Assembly: GCA_023374025.1 (NCBI GenBank)
Contig: SIJG01000065.1
Span: 357,496-421,495, forward strand
Length of the DNA stretch: 64,000 bases
Direction of reading: 5' to 3'
From: Heterodera schachtii
Lineage: Eukaryota > Nematoda > Chromadorea > Rhabditida > Heteroderidae
Position 1 is the stretch's first letter. The number at the start of each line of letters is the position of its first letter. The translations under genes and the position numbers were made by a program. Shown piece by piece: positions 46,670-57,000 of the stretch. The notes under the pieces were generated by a model, which saw only the letters and a program-made list of their open reading frames with translations, was not told the DNA's origin and searched no databases.

Positions 46670-48959
46670 TTATGGCAATGCCATCGGTTCGGCACTTTTA
46701 AACAAATCCGGCATTGTCCCGCCTTGGGTCCTCCGGCGAACATTCAGCAGATTCCGTGGATCATCAGATGGATACCATTCCATATTGCTATCCTTCATAT
46801 TAGCATCTTTGGCCTTTGTTACGCCCGATGTGTCCTCGGGTGCCACCAATTCATGGTCCATCCTTGAATAAAATCCAAATGAATGGTTTAAAAGATGGCC
46901 ATGTTTTTCAAGGGTTTGTCTCTGTTCGATGGCCCACCATTCGTCCCCCTGAATGTCCGCTGCGTCCAAGTCGATTTTCCCCTGCTCCTCTGAAGTTGCC
47001 AAAATGATCTGTTCACGGCTCTTCTGATCGCTCATGTCCACTTTTTTGTCGAATAAAATGTCCTTAACGGTGGTCCTTTCCAACGTCGTTTGGAAGCGCC
47101 CCAAAAGTGCAATTGTCTGAATGTTCCATCCTTTTAAATTGCTTTTTACTTGTACATTATTAAATGACCTGTTCTTCGCGCTTTGGGTCCACCGTTTTGA
47201 CTATTCCTTTTGTGTCCGATTTGAATTTCAGTTTCAATTTATTGTACATTTTCATTCCCTCGGTCGATGAGCTTTCTGTTGGATTTATTATACAAATAAT
47301 TATAAAGAAAGTCGTGCTCTACCTTCCTCTTCCTTCGCTTTTTGGGGGCCACGCATTGCTTTTTTGTATTCCTTTTGTAACTGTTTAAGTTCCGACGAAA
47401 TTTTGTCCCTTAATGTTGACATAATCAAGGGATAGCCGGGGGGAAGCCCCCCCCCCCCCCGCGCCGAAAATAAAAAAATTAATGAAAAGGAGGAAAATTT
47501 TTGGGGAAGTCTTTCATTTTGTTAAGAATTTCTAAAATATACCAGAATCTTCAAAAATCTGACCTAAAAATCGCCAGTTTTTCGTGAAAATATGTTCAAA
47601 AACGGCCAAAATGTTGCTCTATTGGCACCTCAGTACCTTATTCAAAAATGTTTTGAAAAATCGCAATTAAAAAAGGAGGCGAAATTTGGTTTTTATTTTG
47701 CATTTGCTCACATTTCCTCCCGTCGCTGCGCCTCCTTCTCATCGTCCACCAATTGTTCCAAATCCTCCTCTTCGTCTCCCCTCGTCGTCCCCTTTCCCCC
47801 GCCGCTCTTTTCCCCTCCCTTTGGTCCTGCAACTTCCGTTTGACTCTGTCCAGTCGCTCTTCTCGGCTTTTTTCGTCCGTTTCCTCCGCCTCTCTTTGGT
47901 CTCCGCTCGTCGTCAATTCCTCCGCTTTCACTGCCCTCTCTCTGCTCAACAATTCATCCTCCAACACATCGTGCGCACTTTTCCCTTTAAACCTCTAAAG
48001 AAATTCAAAATAAATCTTAATTTTTTATTAAATATTTAACTGAATTTCCGAACTAAAAATTAATTCGCTTAAAAGAAAGATGTACAAATCTTAGCTCTGA
48101 ATTACCTTGGTCAGATGTTCAATTTGTTCGTCCTCCTCCTCAATTTCGTCTCCAAATGACAAAAGCGAAGTGTTCCGTTTGGTCGCTGCCATTGCGACAT
48201 TTGTTGCGTTTTTCTCTCTTTTGGACCTTTTTCTCTCATCGTCCTTTGTCGCTTTCCTCGGATTAATGTCATCAAATGGATTCACCAAAACTTTGGCGCT
48301 CGTAATTTTATGTGGGTAAATTGGACGCTCATTTTTGTCAACTTCGTATTCATTAAGCTTCAAAAGATTAAAAATTGTGTTTCCGACCACCTAAAATAAA
48401 GTCAGATTGTTTTATAATTGTAATTTTGGTATTGCCCACCTTCCCAAACACTGTGTGCTTCCCGTCCAATTCGGTGGCTTTGTCAAGTGTAATGAAAAAT
48501 TGAGACCCATTCAAATTCTTTTCGCCAGCTGTCCCGACACGTCCACGCCGGTCAAATTTGAGTCGCTGATGAAATTCACTCTAAAACAGACAAAAATGGA
48601 TAAAAAAAAGTTCTTTAAAAAAAAACTTGTAAAAGAAACGAGTAAAAGGCCACCTTAAACAGCTCTCCGCTGGCCGACTCGCCTCCTTGGCCCGTGCCGG
48701 TGGGGTCCCCCGTTTGAACGATGAAGTTTTTGATGACTCGGTGAAACAGACAACCATTATAATAGCCATCCAAGCAGAGTTGTACAAAATTACGACAAGC
48801 AATGGGACACTCCCTTGCCCATAATTCGATGTCAATGTCTCCGATTGTTGTTTGAAGACAGACCTAAAGATATACAGCTTAAATAAAAGCATATCACAAT
48901 CAGCAAGAACTAATTACCTTTCCATTTGTCACTGGTTCATTGATGTAGAAGGAAGACAT
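46670..48959 (-). CDS. CWC27: Spliceosome-associated cyclophilin-type protein CWC27
   Basis: A nuclear cyclophilin-fold protein of the activated spliceosome. Minus-strand exons are 48959-48918, 48863-48654, 48580-48440, 48390-48106, 47994-47712, 47408-47323, 47275-47169, 47116-46938 and 46862-46670. The start [14 protein letters not shown] and the domain motifs [58 protein letters not shown] and [12 protein letters not shown] match the family closely. [22 protein letters not shown] and WMDHELV support the C-terminal exons. In exon 5 the frame shifts: the 5' part and the 3' part ([18 protein letters not shown]) disagree by one base in a G-rich tract, so the sum is one base short of a whole number of codons. 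A homopolymer error, a recent indel or an unmodelled small intron would explain it. The first 708 bp of the locus are duplicated beyond the LINE. Confidence 0.94.
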
Positions 48960-49106
48960 TGCCACAATTTTTAAAACAAAATAAAAACTAAAGGGGGAAG
49001 GACCTTAATATGTTGCGAATTTTTTGTGCTAATTAATAATTAGGCGTCGAACAAATTAAATAGTCGTTATTTTTCGTTCCCGGAAATTTTTTTTTACCAG
49101 ACTCTA
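48399..49106. repeat. Left copy of a ~706-bp direct repeat flanking the LINE
   Basis: This stretch (part of CWC27 intron 3, exons 3 to 1 and 5' flank) recurs at 53148-53853 with only a few differences (one A in an A-run, one substitution, T-run length). It ends at ACCAGACTCTA, where the LINE tail begins. It therefore occupies the position of a target-site duplication. Confidence 0.93.
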
Positions 49107-49162
49107 TTTATTTATTTATTTATTTATCGATAAAGAAAAAATTGCCATCAGAAGGGCGGGGA

Positions 49163-49219
49163 CCACTTACTCTGATGACTGCATACATTAAATACATAAA
49201 ATAGTCGCAGAGTAAGTGG
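49163..49219 (-). other. Stem-loop in the LINE 3' UTR
   Basis: CCACTTACTCTG (49163-49174) is perfectly complementary to CAGAGTAAGTGG (49208-49219), with a few more pairs inside and a loop of about 25 nt. LINE 3' hairpins can act as recognition elements for the reverse transcriptase. That role is inferred here. Confidence 0.7.
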
Positions 49220-49315
49220 ATAAAAATATCGAGCGAGATCACAGGTCAAATAAACAAAAATGAAAAATTATATGAAAAATAAAAAATTGGTCAAAGTCAA
49301 TAAATGCCTCAAAAG

Positions 49316-52183
49316 TTAATAATTGCTGTATTCATTGGTGCTTTGAGAATCAAGAGTCAATTCTAATAATTTTTTAAAGGTGTTTAAGGAGCTAGACATT
49401 AATGTTTTATCAAGGGCATTCCAGGCCTTGACAGATCTGTTAACAAAAGATTTTGAAGATTTTTTAGATTGTAACTTAACATTTAACCGGAAAAAAGACT
49501 TATTTCGAGTATTTAGGTTAGTTCTTTTAAACAGAGAATTTGGGTCCAAATGTGTAAAACCATGTAAAATTTTATAAGTAGTTAGGAGGTCAAAAATTTT
49601 TCTTCGTTTTTCAAGAGTAGCTAATTTAAAAAATTGGAGTCGTTGGTCATAGGGAATATTAGGTAGACAACATTTTCTGAAAGCGATTCGAGTAAAATAT
49701 TTTTGACATTTTTCAATTTTGATAATATGGGATTTAAGTTGCGGATTCCAAGATTCAGGGGAATATTCAAGAAGTGGGCGAATATAACTAACAAAAATAT
49801 TTTTCCAGATTGCTATTTTCTTTGATTTAATAACACGGAAAAGCAAACGCATACGGTAGTAGGCGTTACGGGTAATTTTGCTTATGTGTTCAGAAAAGGT
49901 AAATTTATTGTCAATAATAATTCCTAAATCACGAATAGTTTCAACTTCACAAATTGCATTATCATTAATTTTATATTGTTCCCTGGGGTTATTCTTTCCG
50001 AAGTAAATAATAAAAGTTTTATTGATAGAAATTTCAATATACCATTTCTTAGACCAATCAGAGAGAATATTTAAAGCGTGATGCATAACAATTCTATCAT
50101 TTTTTGTTTTATATACAGAATATAATTTGACATCGTCTGCATATAATTTTATAAAAATTTGTTTAGGAATTAATTCAGGTAAATCATTAATATATATCAA
50201 AAACAAGAGGGGTCCAAGAACAGAACCCTGGGGAACGCCAGAGCTCATTTTATATTCAGAGGAGAGATTATTATCGACCCGAACCCTAAAGGTACGGTTT
50301 GAAAGAAAGTCAGATATCCAATTAAGGATTTTACCCCTAATACCGATTCTATGAACCTTATATAAAAGTAAATTATGGGGGATTACGTCAAATGCTTTCC
50401 TAAAATCTATATAGACACAATCGATATTCATATTATTATAAATACCATCATACCAATTTTCAAGGGTTGAAATTAATTGTGTTGTGGTTGATCTGCCCTT
50501 GACAAATCCAAATTGGTGTTCAGAAAATAAATTGTTCTTTAAAAGAAAGTCAGAAATGGTCCAAACAATAAATTTTTCCATAATTTTGCATAAAGAACAA
50601 GTTAAGGCAATAGGCCTATAGTTCATAGGGTTAGTTTTATCCCCTTGTTTATGCAAGGGGATAATAATCGATTGTTTCCATATAGTGGGAAGTTTTCCTG
50701 TATCAAGGGAGAGTCTGAAAATTTCAGTAACAAAAGGAGTGAATGAAAGAAAACAATTTTTTAAGAGTCTAAAGGTAATACCGTCCGGTGATGTGTTATT
50801 TCTGTTAGGTAAGGTTCTAAGAACTTTACCAACAGAAATTATGTTAAATTCAACATCGTTTATTGTTGAAGAAGAAGAAGTATCAAAATCAAGAGATAAA
50901 TTATTTACAATATAGTTTTCGGAAAAAATTTTTGCAAAAATTTCAGCTTTCAAATTTGAGTCAGAAATAAAAGAAGAATTATGTTGAATAACAGGTAGTT
51001 CTTCGAATGGTTTAAAGTATTTCCTAAGATAGGAAAATAATCTGTTCTTATCACCGGATAGTATTTTATTTTCTTTACGTGATTGAATATTTCTTATTTG
51101 AGTCTTAATATGTAAGGAAATACTTTTATATAAAGGTTCATATTTGTCTCTATTTTCTTTAATTAGCTTAAATAGTCGTGCTTTTTCCCTAATTGAAGCC
51201 AATAAATGCGGTGGATAAAAGTTTTTAGCGGACTTAATAGATAAAGTAGTTTCAGGAATATTAATTTCAAGATTTTTTCGAACAGTACTAAAGAAAACAG
51301 CATATTTATCCTCAATTGTATAAAATTTTTGGAGTAGTTTTGGGAGAAATGAGGATAAATATGCATCAAATAGAAAAGTATTAGATTTAGTATATTTCCT
51401 AATAAAAATTTGTTTCTTAACTGCATTTTTCTTTAAAACAGAAAAATTAAATAGAATAGTTAAATGATCTGTATCTAAAAGTCCACCTTTTACTTCTACC
51501 GCATTTATTAAGTCATTTTTTGTTGAAAGGATTAAATCTAGGAAGGCTTGCTCCCTAGTTGGTTCATTAATGCAGGATGTCAAATTATATTTATTGAAGA
51601 AATCACAAAATAAATTACCAAAATTACTTAGAGGGAGAGGTTTTTTATTTTTTATAATTAAATCTTTAGTTCCAAGGTTAAAGTCCCCAAGTACACAACA
51701 GTTTTCTGAAATGTATAGATCAAGGAATTTAAAAAGTTTTTTGGTATTTTTTAAAGTAGTAGATGGAGGTCGATAAATAAGAATCAGATTAAGTGAATTG
51801 AAATTTTGAAATTGCAATATTAGTATTTCACAACCAAATTTTGTTTCAGAAAACTTTACAAAAAATTGTATATCCTTTTTTGTGACAAAAGCTATACCGC
51901 CTCCACGCTTATTCAATCTGTTAGTGTAAGAAATGGTATGATTTTGTAGAAAGTTTGAATGAAAAGGAAATTGATTTTCATTTTTACCCCAGGTTTCTGT
52001 AAAACAAATAAAGTCTAAATTTAAGGATTCGAAAACAGTTTCTACTTGCTCACATTTGTTATAAATTGACCTTATATTAACTAAAGCACCTTGTAAACAT
52101 TTATTAACCTTAGGAGGACTTTTAACAAATCTTGCGGTACCAAAATTTTTAGAAATTTCAGTATGGGTGGTCCCCGCAAGATT
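49316..52183 (-). CDS. LINE ORF2: endonuclease and reverse transcriptase
   Basis: About 955 codons, open and in the same frame as ORF1, from which only one TAA separates it. The apurinic endonuclease part shows NIRSIYNK, FICFTETWG, RGGGIAFV, ILIYRPPS and VLGDFNLG. The reverse transcriptase shows YRPIALTCSLCKIMEKFI, HQFGFVKGRSTTTQL, DFRKAFDVIPHNLLL, SGVPQGSVLGPLLFLIYIND and the catalytic LYADDVKLY. A C-terminal SWNPQLKSHIIKIEKCQKYF region follows, as in jockey/CR1-type elements. Initiation is unclear: no ATG is obvious at its 5' edge, so it could be reached by readthrough or reinitiation. Confidence 0.93.
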   Translation of the reverse strand, partial: NLAGTTHTEISKNFGTARFVKSPPKVNKCLQGALVNIRSIYNKCEQVETVFESLNLDFICFTETWGKNENQFPFHSNFLQNHTISYTNRLNKRGGGIAFVTKKDIQFFVKFSETKFGCEILILQFQNFNSLNLILIYRPPSTTLKNTKKLFKFLDLYISENCCVLGDFNLGTKDLIIKNKKPLPLSNFGNLFCDFFNKYNLTSCINEPTREQAFLDLILSTKNDLINAVEVKGGLLDTDHLTILFNFSVLKKNAVKKQIFIRKYTKSNTFLFDAYLSSFLPKLLQKFYTIEDKYAVFFSTVRKNLEINIPETTLSIKSAKNFYPPHLLASIREKARLFKLIKENRDKYEPLYKSISLHIKTQIRNIQSRKENKILSGDKNRLFSYLRKYFKPFEELPVIQHNSSFISDSNLKAEIFAKIFSENYIVNNLSLDFDTSSSSTINDVEFNIISVGKVLRTLPNRNNTSPDGITFRLLKNCFLSFTPFVTEIFRLSLDTGKLPTIWKQSIIIPLHKQGDKTNPMNYRPIALTCSLCKIMEKFIVWTISDFLLKNNLFSEHQFGFVKGRSTTTQLISTLENWYDGIYNNMNIDCVYIDFRKAFDVIPHNLLLYKVHRIGIRGKILNWISDFLSNRTFRVRVDNNLSSEYKMSSGVPQGSVLGPLLFLIYINDLPELIPKQIFIKLYADDVKLYSVYKTKNDRIVMHHALNILSDWSKKWYIEISINKTFIIYFGKNNPREQYKINDNAICEVETIRDLGIIIDNKFTFSEHISKITRNAYYRMRLLFRVIKSKKIAIWKNIFVSYIRPLLEYSPESWNPQLKSHIIKIEKCQKYFTRIAFRKCCLPNIPYDQRLQFFKLATLEKRRKIFDLLTTYKILHGFTHLDPNSLFKRTNLNTRNKSFFRLNVKLQSKKSSKSFVNRSVKAWNALDKTLMSSSLNTFKKLLELTLDSQSTNEYSNY

Positions 52184-52942
52184 TTATGAGTTGTTATGGC
52201 AAATACATTTAAAAGAATCGGGGTTGGATTTGTAACGGGGAATGTCAGAGGCAAACATAACATGGCCGGCATAAATGACAGAGTTCGAATTGGGGTTGTC
52301 CATGTGGTCATTTTTGCAAATGCCAATGAGACGGGATCGCTCAGAGAGTTGTTGTTTGGACAGGGACGGACGGACCAAGACATTGTTAAATTTATTGAGA
52401 TTTTTGAGTTTTGTCTTGTTCCGCAGAAAATTTTGGGCGTGTTTTTTGGTGGGGAATTCGATTTTCATGAGACGGGGGTGGTCGGACTTCTTTCCCATTC
52501 GGTAAACCTGACATGGCCGGCATTCGATGTCACAAGTGTCGAGCATTGATTGAGCATTCACAAAATCGGAATTGACACGGGCAGAGGGCACAGTTTCTTC
52601 ACTTTCCGGCAGGTTCACGACCACGACAGAGTGGAGTCGGCGTTCTTCCTCCAAAGTCTCGCGCGTGTCCATGTTGTCGTTCTGCTGCTCTTTGACCATG
52701 GAGAGAAGCTCACGGCAGATTCCCACCATCTCAGCACAGAAGCCAAAGAGGGAGTTGGCCCATTGCGGTGCACCGTCCGACTGTCCAGGTTGAAGCCCGC
52801 CGAGGATTGTTTGTGCTGCCACCAGTTTGTCAGAGAGATGTTGTTTTTTAGTCTGTGGCGGAGTGATTTTGGCAAGGCGCTTATTTGGGTTGGATAAGAG
52901 TGAAGAAGTTCTGGGGAATAGAGAATCAGAGGACTGCGACAT
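52184..52942 (-). CDS. LINE ORF1 protein (252 aa)
   Basis: The nucleic-acid-binding partner of the LINE reverse transcriptase. The start is the ATG at 52942 (MSQSSDSLFPRTSS). A helical region (LLSMVKEQQNDNMDTRETLE) is followed by an RRM-like stretch (HSVVVVNLPES, CQVYRMGKKSDHPRLMKIEF, AQNFLRNKTKLKN), as seen in ORF1 of several LINE clades. It ends with TAA at 52184-52186, in frame with ORF2. Confidence 0.8.
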   Translation of the reverse strand: MSQSSDSLFPRTSSLLSNPNKRLAKITPPQTKKQHLSDKLVAAQTILGGLQPGQSDGAPQWANSLFGFCAEMVGICRELLSMVKEQQNDNMDTRETLEEERRLHSVVVVNLPESEETVPSARVNSDFVNAQSMLDTCDIECRPCQVYRMGKKSDHPRLMKIEFPTKKHAQNFLRNKTKLKNLNKFNNVLVRPSLSKQQLSERSRLIGICKNDHMDNPNSNSVIYAGHVMFASDIPRYKSNPDSFKCICHNNS

Positions 52943-52983
52943 TTTTACACTCAAACTTAAGGACTACAGAAGAGTCTAAAAAA

Positions 52984-53086
52984 AAATTTGGAACGCTTCA
53001 CGAATTTGCATGTCATCCTTGCGCAGGGGCCATGCTAATCTTCTCTGTATTGTTCCAATTTTAGTATATGTCCATTTGGAATGAAC
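52984..53086 (-). ncRNA. U6: U6 snRNA sequence, full length, fused to the LINE 5' end
   Basis: On the minus strand it starts GTTCATTCC with a self-complementary 5' stem (pairing with AATGGAC). It continues through ATACTAAAATTGGAAC, ATACAGAGAAG, TTAGCATGGCCCCTGCGCAA and GTGAAGCGTTCC, and ends in a T-run. ACATGCAAATTCG has one change from the usual ACACGC. No separate U6 promoter is expected here, because another U6 fragment lies directly upstream. Probably a retro-transposed copy rather than an active gene. Confidence 0.9.
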
Positions 53087-53149
53087 AAAAAAAAAAATTT
53101 GGAACGCTTCACGAATTTGCATGTCATCCTTGCGCAGGGGCCATGCTAA
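53087..53149 (-). ncRNA. U6: Second U6 snRNA fragment (5'-truncated)
   Basis: The 3' part of U6, from TTAGCATGG to the T-run, lies head-to-tail upstream of the full copy. It ends at the direct repeat, with a 2-3 nt overlap (AA) at the junction. Confidence 0.88.
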
Positions 53150-53853
53150 GTCAGATTGTTTTATAATTGTAATTTTGGTATTGCCCACCTTCCCAAACAC
53201 TGTGTGCTTCCCGTCCAATTCGGTGGCTTTGTCAAGTGTAATGAAAAATTGAGACCCATTCAAATTCTTTTCGCCAGCTGTCCCGACACGTCCACGCCGG
53301 TCAAATTTGAGTCGCTGATGAAATTCACTCTAAAACAGACAAAATGGATAAAAAAAAGTTCTTTAAATAAAAACTTGTAAAAGAAACGAGTAAAAGGCCA
53401 CCTTAAACAGCTCTCCGCTGGCCGACTCGCCTCCTTGGCCCGTGCCGGTGGGGTCCCCCGTTTGAACGATGAAGTTTTTGATGACTCGGTGAAACAGACA
53501 ACCATTATAATAGCCATCCAAGCAGAGTTGTACAAAATTACGACAAGCAATGGGACACTCCCTTGCCCATAATTCGATGTCAATGTCTCCGATTGTTGTT
53601 TGAAGACAGACCTAAAGATATACAGCTTAAATAAAAGCATATCACAATCAGCAAGAACTAATTACCTTTCCATTTGTCACTGGTTCATTGATGTAGAAGG
53701 AAGACATTGCCACAATTTTTAAAACAAAATAAAAACTAAAGGGGGAAGGACCTTAATATGTTGCGAATTTTTTGTGCTAATTAATAATTAGGCGTCGAAC
53801 AAATTAAATAGTCGTTATTTTTCGTTCCCGGAAATTTTTTTTACCAGACTCTA
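53148..53853. repeat. Right copy of the ~706-bp direct repeat (CWC27 5' end)
   Basis: Nearly identical to 48399-49106, including introns, so it arose from DNA and not from spliced mRNA. It carries the CWC27 5' flank, exons 1-3 (ATG at about 53707) and the start of intron 3. Confidence 0.93.
53187..53707 (-). pseudogene. CWC27: Truncated CWC27 copy (exons 1-3)
   Basis: Exons 1-3 are intact and in phase, encoding the N-terminal half of the cyclophilin domain up to KHTVFGK. The copy then runs through a partial intron 3 into U6 and the LINE. Transcription from its duplicated promoter would read through the LINE, in the sense direction, towards the complete CWC27 gene. Confidence 0.85.
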
Positions 53854-54058
53854 GTGTTCGGTAATTGAGTAATTCAACGTATGGTGCGCAGTTGGGTTGG
53901 CGCTCAGTTGGCTGAGTGTCAAATCGGCGATTTGCTTTTATTTAATCACTCTGCACAAAGAGATTAAGCTAAACAGCAATAGAAATTCTTTTTCAGTAAA
54001 TATTAATTAAATTTGCCTTTAGACTCATCTGCTGTACTTTTAACTCAATCTTCCCAAC

Positions 54059-57000
54059 ATGGTTGATGGACAAATTAAAACTGCGCAAGCGCAAGAAAAT
54101 GCAATGAAGCGAGGATTTGTCAAACAGGTCGCAGTAGGAAAACCACGAGAATTCGCTGATAAGCTCTGGTTTTATTTAGGTTTTGAGTGGCGATTCCGTT
54201 GTGTTACAGCTTCCGCCTTCTGTCCAAGGCGCGGCTCCCACGGAATTAACTGTTTACTTGGCCAATGTGTCAGCACCACGTTTGGCTAAACGGCCCACTG
54301 AAAACACTGAGGCAACTCCTGACGAGGTGCCATCAGTTTATAAAAACAGGAGCATAAAATAAGACATTATGGCACTTCATAAATATGTGTAATTGAGTAA
54401 GACTAAGCGAACCAGCCGTCGAGATTACTTGCTTTAATTAATTATTATTTAATTCGAAATTATGACAATTTTCTAATTAGCTCCAAATTACCATAAAACA
54501 CAGCCTTATGCCTGGGAAGCACGCGAATTTTTACGCAAGAAAATTGTTGGCCAAGCTGTGCTTTTTATGCGCGAATTTCAAGCCACTTCAGGCAGAGAAC
54601 ATGGCAAAATCCTTCTCGGGTCATCCGGCACAAGTGATAAATAAAATTAAAGAAAAGGCAATTAAGTCTTTTTAGACATTGAAAGTGCCGAAAATGTTTC
54701 CGAAAGTGGCGTTTCGGCTGGTTGGTTGGAAGTCCGACCCGGCAAACAAATTGAGTTGGAAATAATTCTTGTTTTTTTATACCTGCTTTCATTCAGCGAT
54801 TATGCTAAGAAACTGCTCGACCTACAGGAACAGGCAAAAACGGCTAAAAAGGGTCGTTGGTCCGAAGAAGAGACAGCAAAACATATTCGGAACATTCAAT
54901 GGACCATCGAAGAACCAAGGGAATTGGTGGCCTTATACTCTGGGAAGCAACTGGACGCGGTTGTGGAGCAGGTCAGATTGGGGATGGAGGGAGGCGAGGA
55001 CGGGTGGAACCGACGGGGGAGACCAACACAACATGCCAATGTTGATCGAGAAGTGTTTTGCAACTAATTCAGGTCCGCGATGGCACAACTTTCCGCCTAT
55101 TTTTGTTGCCGTCCTTTGAATATATAACCATCGCACTGAGTGGAATTAAGGTGAGACCCGATGTGTCCGATAATCGTTGGATTTCGGGGATGAATTTGGG
55201 CACGGTATTTGTTGATTGAAAATGACTAGAACGAACCTATTATTACGACTAACTCATATATATTTTACTGTGCCTATTTGTAAAATAATAAAAGGCTCCT
55301 CGGGTCGGCACCGATGGAAAACCGGAAGAATTTGGCGAAGACGCAAAACTTTTTGTGGAATTGCGACTGCTTCAGAGAGATGTTAAAGTTGTGCTGGAAA
55401 CAACGGCAAATCAGGCACCCACAGGGAACTGAGATGGAAATCAATTTGCTGGCTTTAGAATTTCATCGGCACTGTTCTGCACCCGCGGGGAAATATCGCC
55501 GAGTTTCTGCTTAAAGAGGGGTTGGCCAAGTGCGTCGACTGGTCAATGGCCGTTGTGACTGGCGGCGGCGAAAAACTGAGAGAAGCCGAACGGTCGGTGA
55601 AATTGCTTTAGGATTATATTTCATAAATTGCATTATCCACTTTTTAAGCATTGCAAAAGAAAAGCGACTCCGATTATGGAAGTCGTTCACCGGGTCCTCC
55701 TCAACCGTAAAAAATGCATTTACTGCCAAAGGTTGTGCAAATTCATTTCTACACATTTTAAAGCCGTTAAAACCATCAGAGTCTCTCATTTTTCAGTGGT
55801 TGAAATTGGTCTGGTCGATTCTCTTTCTGTGCTTAAAGACAATGGAGAGGAGATGAAAGTGTACTTCTCATCTTTGCGTGCACCGAGGTAACAAATTATT
55901 TCAATTATTTCTCAAAACTCATTCATTTTAAAGACGCGAAGGCACCGATGGAACTTCTGGCGGCGTTCAGCGCCAATTCAGGCCTCTCTATGACATTCCG
56001 TTTATGTTTGAAGCCCGCGAGTTTCTTCGTCGTCGTCTTATCGGCAAATCGGTCCAAGTGATTTTCGACTACGTACAGCCAAAGCAGGACCAATTCCCGG
56101 AGAAAACGTGCTGTACAGTGATGTTCAACAACCAAAACGTGGCCGTCATGCTCATTGAGCGAGGCTTTGCACGAGCAGTGCGTCACGGCCGTGACGACGA
56201 CAATCGATCGCCACAATACGACGCATTGTTCGCTGCGGAGGCACAGGCAGAGAAAGACAAAAAAGGTCAGTGTATGGATAAGCGATTATTCCCAACCCAA
56301 CCTCTAACAAAGGGCAAAAACCTCAACAAAAATGAAGAAATCGAGTAAAAGCCGATCACGATTTGTTTCCCTCAATGCTTAGGTTTTACTTCCAAGCCAA
56401 TTGCTGCACCGTTTTAGGAATTTGGGCTGAAAAGAGCACAGAAAAAGAAGAAAAGCCGCGCACTCTTCGTGTGCAAGAGTTACAAGGGGACGCCCAACGC
56501 TGCAAACAGTTCCTTCCGTACTTGCAACGCTCTGCTCGCCTCGAAGGGATTGTTGAGTTTGTGGCGAGTGCGTCTCGGCTGCGCGTTTACGTGCCCAAAG
56601 AGTCGTGCCTCATCACTTTTCTGCTGTCCGGCATTAACGCACCGCGCACTGCCCGAATCGGAGGAGACGGAAGGTCCATCGGACAAGACGAACCATGCGC
56701 CGAAGGAGCGGTTAAATTCACGCGACAAATGGCACTCCAACGAGACGTTAGCGATTCATTTGTTATAGAAACTCCATTCTTTGTTCGATTTAAGGTTCAA
56801 ATTGAAGTTGAGACGATGGACAAGGCCGGTGGATTCATTGGCTATATGTTCGTGCCGGTCTTAGGCGAGAAAGGAATCATCCATAAAAACCTTTCCGAAC
56901 TGCTCGTCGAGGCTGGCCTTGCCAGTGTGCATTTCACTGCTGATCGGTCTTCCTATTACAATCATTTGTTGGCAGCGGAAAAAAGCGCAAAAGGCGCGAA

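Larger units (their letters stand above)
49107..53147 (-). mobile_element. Non-LTR retrotransposon (CR1/jockey-like) with U6 snRNA at its 5' end
   Basis: Read on the minus strand, the insertion consists of a truncated U6 sequence, a full-length U6, a ~40-nt leader, ORF1, ORF2, a ~200-nt 3' UTR and a (TAAA)n tail at 49107-49128. Both ORFs are open, so the copy is young. It is flanked by ~706-bp direct repeats of the host locus, in the position of target duplications. Template switching of the element's reverse transcriptase from its own RNA to U6 RNA would explain the fusion, as known for mammalian L1/U6 chimeras. Confidence 0.93.

Noticed and set aside
52984..53086. U6 as an ordinary functional snRNA gene
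   Set aside because: No independent upstream region exists. It is sandwiched between another U6 fragment and the LINE leader. Function cannot be excluded, but I do not claim it.
53187..53707. Right-hand CWC27 copy as a retrocopy made by the LINE
   Set aside because: It retains introns 1 and 2 and the 5' flank, so it derives from DNA.
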